A stretch of DNA of 8,674 nt from Phenylobacterium sp. (lineage in GTDB: Bacteria; Pseudomonadota; Alphaproteobacteria; Caulobacterales; Caulobacteraceae). Below are positions 6,907-8,674 of this stretch, piece after piece (within the stretch, counting starts at the first letter, position 1; each line of letters starts with the position of its first letter). The stretch lies in contig JAQVDF010000045.1 in the NCBI GenBank assembly GCA_028698405.1, positions 1 to 8,674 on the forward strand, given 5' to 3'. The notes beneath the pieces are model-generated. The model did not search any database and had not been told where the DNA came from. It was given only the letters and a program-made list of their open reading frames with translations. The translations under genes and the position numbers were made by a program.

Positions 6907-7428
6907 TCAACGGAGGGGCGGCGCCTCGATCACCCGCATGGCCTCAAAATCGACCACCAGCGGCTCGCGGCCGAGGGCGCCGAGGAAGCTGCGGAAGCCC
7001 GCCTGCGACACGGTCGTGGTGGCGGTGTTCTCCAGAGGGTGGAAGTTGACGAGCTCGGCTTCGGCCAGCGTCCGGTCGAGCACGAAGGTCACCTTCTGCT
7101 GCGGATCGTTGATCAGCGCGAAGGCCGTGACCGAACCGCCGCGCACGCCGAGCGCCTCGATCAGCAGTTCCTCCTTGCCGAACGACAGACGGGCCGAACC
7201 GATGACCGTATGCAGCCGCTTCAGGTCGATCCGGGTGCGGTCGGCCGCCGAGATCAGCCACAGGCGGCCCTTGGCGTCCTTCAGGAACAGGTTCTTGGTG
7301 TGGGCGCCCGGAATTTTCGCCTTCACCTCTTCGCCCTCGCCGACCCGGAAGACGGCCGGATGCTCGGTCGTGCGGTGGTCGATCCCGTGGGCGTCGAAGA
7401 AGGCGAACAGGTCGGCTCGGCTGGTCAT
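6907..7428 (-). CDS. proX: Ala-tRNA(Pro) deacylase ProXp-ala (YbaK/INS family)
   Basis: This 173-residue protein is a freestanding relative of the prolyl-tRNA synthetase editing (INS) domain. ProXp-ala hydrolyses alanine wrongly attached to tRNA(Pro), and so protects proline codons from mistranslation. The stretch [20 protein letters not shown] (42-61) carries Lys45 and Asn46. Lys45 is the residue I recall as important in the characterised Caulobacter crescentus enzyme, and the numbering agrees. [15 protein letters not shown] (93-107) is the second conserved block, and [13 protein letters not shown] (129-141) with a C-terminal hydrophobic strand completes the fold. A close alternative would be a Cys-tRNA deacylase (YbaK) or another INS-type deacylase, but the overall pattern favours ProXp-ala. 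No ribosome site precedes the ATG, and GGCTATCAAG ends 6 bp upstream, so the mRNA may be leaderless. Confidence 0.93.
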   Translation of the reverse strand: MTSRADLFAFFDAHGIDHRTTEHPAVFRVGEGEEVKAKIPGAHTKNLFLKDAKGRLWLISAADRTRIDLKRLHTVIGSARLSFGKEELLIEALGVRGGSVTAFALINDPQQKVTFVLDRTLAEAELVNFHPLENTATTTVSQAGFRSFLGALGREPLVVDFEAMRVIEAPPLR

Positions 7429-7484
7429 GCCGCGCTTGATAGCCGAAACTGGACGAGGCGCAGCGCCTCTCGTTAAGACGCCTC
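7429..7484. promoter_or_regulatory. 56-bp divergent promoter region with a 15-nt palindrome
   Basis: This gap separates the starts of proX (minus) and the DUF6065 gene (plus). At 7455-7469 it holds a perfect palindrome: GAGGCGC, one central A, GCGCCTC. A further CGCCTC copy lies at 7479-7484, directly before the DUF6065 ATG. On the minus strand GCTATCAA (7441-7434) resembles the Caulobacter -10 element GCTANAWC and sits 5 bp from the proX ATG. The palindrome then covers roughly the -35 position, as an operator might. It could equally be a hairpin in the DUF6065 leader. No regulator is recognised. Confidence 0.4.
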
Positions 7485-8228
7485 ATGGAACTCGAGATCT
7501 ATCCCACCGTCGACCGTCCGCCCGAGATCGTTCCCGGCCGCCCGCAGCGCGCCTGGATGGACAAGTTCGCCGACCGTCACCCCTACCGCTGCCTGCCGCT
7601 GTCGATGGCCAACACCAGCGGCTGGGAGCTGCTCAACCCGGTGGCCTTCACCGCCGAGTGGAACGGCGGGCTGTTCCAGGACGACATCAAGCTGACGCCC
7701 GACAGGCCACATCCCGACTTCCACCTGCACGTGAAGTCGCACTTCTCCCACGGTGTGCTGACCTTCCACACCGGCTATCTGTTCCGCACCCCGCCGGGCT
7801 GGTCGATGATCGCCCAGGGCCCGCCCAATCACGTCAAGGACGGCATCCAGCCGCTGGCCGGCCTGGTGGAGACCGACTGGCTCCCCTTCCCGTTCACCAT
7901 GAACTGGATGTTCACGCGGCCGGGCAAGGTGCGCTTCGAGAAGGGCGAGCCGTTCTGCTTCATCACCCTGGTGCAGGACCAGGCGCTGAACCAGTTCCAG
8001 CCAGTGATCCGCTCGCTGGACCGCAACCCCGAGCTCAAGGACCAGTACGAGGTCTGGCAGAAGCACCGCGAGGCGTTCAACAAGCGGATCTTCAGCGAAG
8101 ACCCGGAAGCCACCCGCGAAGCCTGGCAACGCTACTACTTCCGCGGCGAATTCCCCGAGGAAATCGCCCCCAAGCCCCAGAACCACGTCAACAAGCGGCG
8201 GCTGAAGGCGCCTCAGTTCCGCGGGTGA
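7485..8228 (+). CDS. DUF6065 family protein of unknown function
   Basis: This 247-residue soluble protein has no signal peptide or membrane helix. I recognise the DUF6065 pattern: an early segment PLSMANTSGWELLNPVAFTA (38-57), a Trp/Gly-rich middle (WSMIAQGPPNH, 106-116; GLVETDWLPFPFTMNW, 126-141), TRPGKVRFEKGEPFCFITLV (144-163) and a charged helical tail (175-220). The centre is rich in strands, with several histidines close together (HPDFHLHVKSHFSHG at 76-90, His95), which resembles a cupin-like barrel. Metal binding is inference. The biochemical role is unknown to me. The ATG lies 56 bp from the divergent proX start, so the two may share control. The ribosome site is weak (TTAAGACG). Codon use matches the neighbours, with no sign of recent transfer. 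Confidence 0.88.
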   Translation: MELEIYPTVDRPPEIVPGRPQRAWMDKFADRHPYRCLPLSMANTSGWELLNPVAFTAEWNGGLFQDDIKLTPDRPHPDFHLHVKSHFSHGVLTFHTGYLFRTPPGWSMIAQGPPNHVKDGIQPLAGLVETDWLPFPFTMNWMFTRPGKVRFEKGEPFCFITLVQDQALNQFQPVIRSLDRNPELKDQYEVWQKHREAFNKRIFSEDPEATREAWQRYYFRGEFPEEIAPKPQNHVNKRRLKAPQFRG

Positions 8229-8244
8229 GAGGGTGACAGTCAGG

Positions 8245-8268
8245 CCTTCGGCCAACCCTCGCCGAAGG
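8245..8268 (+). terminator. Candidate terminator of the DUF6065 gene
   Basis: CCTTCGGC (8245-8252) and GCCGAAGG (8261-8268) make a perfect 8-bp stem with an 8-nt loop, starting 16 bp after the stop codon. Position and stem strength suit a terminator. The sequence after it (GCGTCGGTGAC) has no T-run, so it may be non-canonical, or an mRNA-end stabiliser. Confidence 0.45.
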
Positions 8269-8373
8269 GCGTCGGTGACCGGTTGCGCGGGGCGCTGGCG
8301 GTCGCCTGCCACCCTCGTGGAGAGGCTGGAGCCGCCCTTCCGACGAAAGCTTCAGAAGTTGGCGTCGGACCGC

Positions 8374-8402
8374 TTGCAAAGCCCCAGACGGTCTGCCATA
8401 AG
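8374..8402 (+). promoter_or_regulatory. Housekeeping promoter for tRNA-Gly
   Basis: TTGCAA (8374-8379) and CATAAG (8397-8402) are separated by exactly 17 bp and match the -35 (TTGACA) and -10 (TATAAT) well for a GC-rich genome. Transcription would start near 8409, giving a leader of about 36 nt before the tRNA, to be removed by RNase P. The rest of the 8229-8445 gap shows only the hairpin at 8245-8268 and no supported gene. Confidence 0.6.
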
Positions 8403-8445
8403 CCGGCCTCTCGATTTTCCGGGGGCCATTCTTCGGAAGCGGAGC

Positions 8446-8520
8446 GCGGGCGTAGCTCAGGGGTAGAGCACAACCTTGCCAAGGTTGGGGTCGTGAGTTC
8501 GAATCTCATCGCCCGCTCCA
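8446..8520 (+). tRNA. tRNA-Gly (anticodon GCC)
   Basis: The sequence folds into a full cloverleaf. The 7-bp acceptor stem is GCGGGCG (8446-8452) with CGCCCGC (8510-8516). The D-arm is GCTC/GAGC (8455-8458 and 8466-8469). The anticodon stem is CAACC/GGTTG (8471-8475 and 8483-8487), with loop TTGCCAA and anticodon GCC at 8478-8480. The T-arm is GTGAG/CTCAT with loop TTCGAAT (8498-8504). A U discriminator and genome-encoded CCA (8518-8520) complete it. It reads GGC and GGU glycine codons, GGC being heavily used in such genomes. Confidence 0.98.
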
Positions 8521-8542
8521 ATATCGAGACTTTCCAAGCAGA

Positions 8543-8674
8543 TCACATCTGATTGGCCGGGGCCGGCCTCGGCGCGCCCGTGCGGCCGAGCCATGCGCCC
8601 GCAATGCCGGCGGCGAGGGCTGCGGCCATCGAGAGCGCCATCTGCCCGCTGAGCAGCTTATCGGCGACGCCGGC
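8543..8674 (-). CDS. Small membrane protein, C-terminal fragment (partial)
   Basis: The minus-strand frame is open from the right edge to a TGA at 8543-8545 and gives 43 residues. A short polar start (ADKLLSGQM) leads to a hydrophobic helix (ALSMAAALAAGIAGAWLG), then a Pro/Ala-rich tail ending in NQM. This looks like the last transmembrane helix and cytoplasmic tail of a membrane protein that begins beyond the window. The family cannot be assigned. It converges on tRNA-Gly with 22 bp between them, a spacing consistent with a real gene end. High GC also produces open antisense frames, so the call is moderate. Confidence 0.5.
   Translation of the reverse strand, partial: AGVADKLLSGQMALSMAAALAAGIAGAWLGRTGAPRPAPANQM

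Noticed and set aside
6839..6910. Longer start of cnoX at a TTG overlapping the proX stop
   Set aside because: The extra 24 residues are basic and outside the thioredoxin fold. The ATG at 6838 has a ribosome site and fits the family start.
6071..8236. Plus-strand 721-codon open frame
   Set aside because: It runs antisense to cnoX and proX and then out of frame through the DUF6065 gene. The product is compositionally biased and has no domain.
7473..8312. Minus-strand 279-codon frame opposite the DUF6065 gene
   Set aside because: It has the typical composition of an antisense frame (Leu/Val/Gly/Glu runs) and covers the terminator hairpin. The plus-strand frame has a recognisable family.
8240..8521. 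Minus-strand frame starting MERAMRFELTTPTLARL
   Set aside because: Its N-terminal part is antisense to tRNA-Gly. Proteins with this kind of start are a common false prediction over tRNA genes, and the rest overlaps the promoter and hairpin.
1..8674. Search for CRISPR arrays, insertion sequences, phage genes or a defence system
   Set aside because: No evenly spaced direct repeats, transposase, integrase, nuclease or toxin-antitoxin pair was seen. The genes are housekeeping or conserved chromosomal families with uniform codon use.

Overview
This is an ordinary chromosomal stretch from a high-GC alphaproteobacterium. It most resembles the Caulobacterales (Caulobacter/Phenylobacterium). The grounds are the strong G/C bias at third codon positions, a lipoprotein of the CC0125/CC1285 type known mainly from Caulobacter relatives, a freestanding ProXp-ala deacylase with the lysine at position 45, a CnoX/YbbN protein that keeps a WCGPC thioredoxin motif, and pairs of GANTC (CcrM-type) sites in two intergenic gaps. 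The genus assignment is inference from protein character, not from a database search.

Layout, left to right. The 5' portion of a soluble PAS-PAS sensor histidine kinase runs off the left edge on the minus strand (1-1291). Next is a small lipoprotein rich in Trp and Tyr (1466-2047, minus). A 216-bp divergent gap with two inverted repeats separates it from a TSUP (TauE/SafE-type) membrane permease on the plus strand (2264-3034). The permease converges on a MAPEG-family membrane protein (3084-3482, minus), with a GC-rich hairpin between the two stops. Argininosuccinate synthase, argG (3590-4858, minus), lies upstream of the MAPEG gene.

The next block is a same-strand cluster read from right to left: proX (ProXp-ala, 6907-7428), cnoX (5927-6838), a Lon N-terminal-domain protein (5242-5904) and a Trm112-like protein (5026-5232). 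The last three are tightly spaced (22 and 9 bp) and look like an operon for protein quality control and the translation apparatus. argG, 167 bp further on, probably has its own promoter and is set apart by a hairpin. Divergent from proX across only 56 bp is a DUF6065-family protein of unknown function (7485-8228, plus). The 56-bp gap contains a perfect 15-nt palindrome. A hairpin follows the DUF6065 gene. Next come a near-consensus housekeeping promoter and a tRNA-Gly(GCC) with encoded CCA (8446-8520). The window ends with the probable C-terminal end of a small membrane protein on the minus strand (8543-8674).

No mobile element, CRISPR array, phage gene or defence module was seen, and no gap exceeds 300 bp. 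I did not find an undescribed system. The points most worth a second look are the DUF6065 gene with its shared palindromic intergenic region, the probably leaderless start of proX, the Trp/Tyr-rich lipoprotein, the redox-competent CnoX, and the paired GANTC sites in two gaps.
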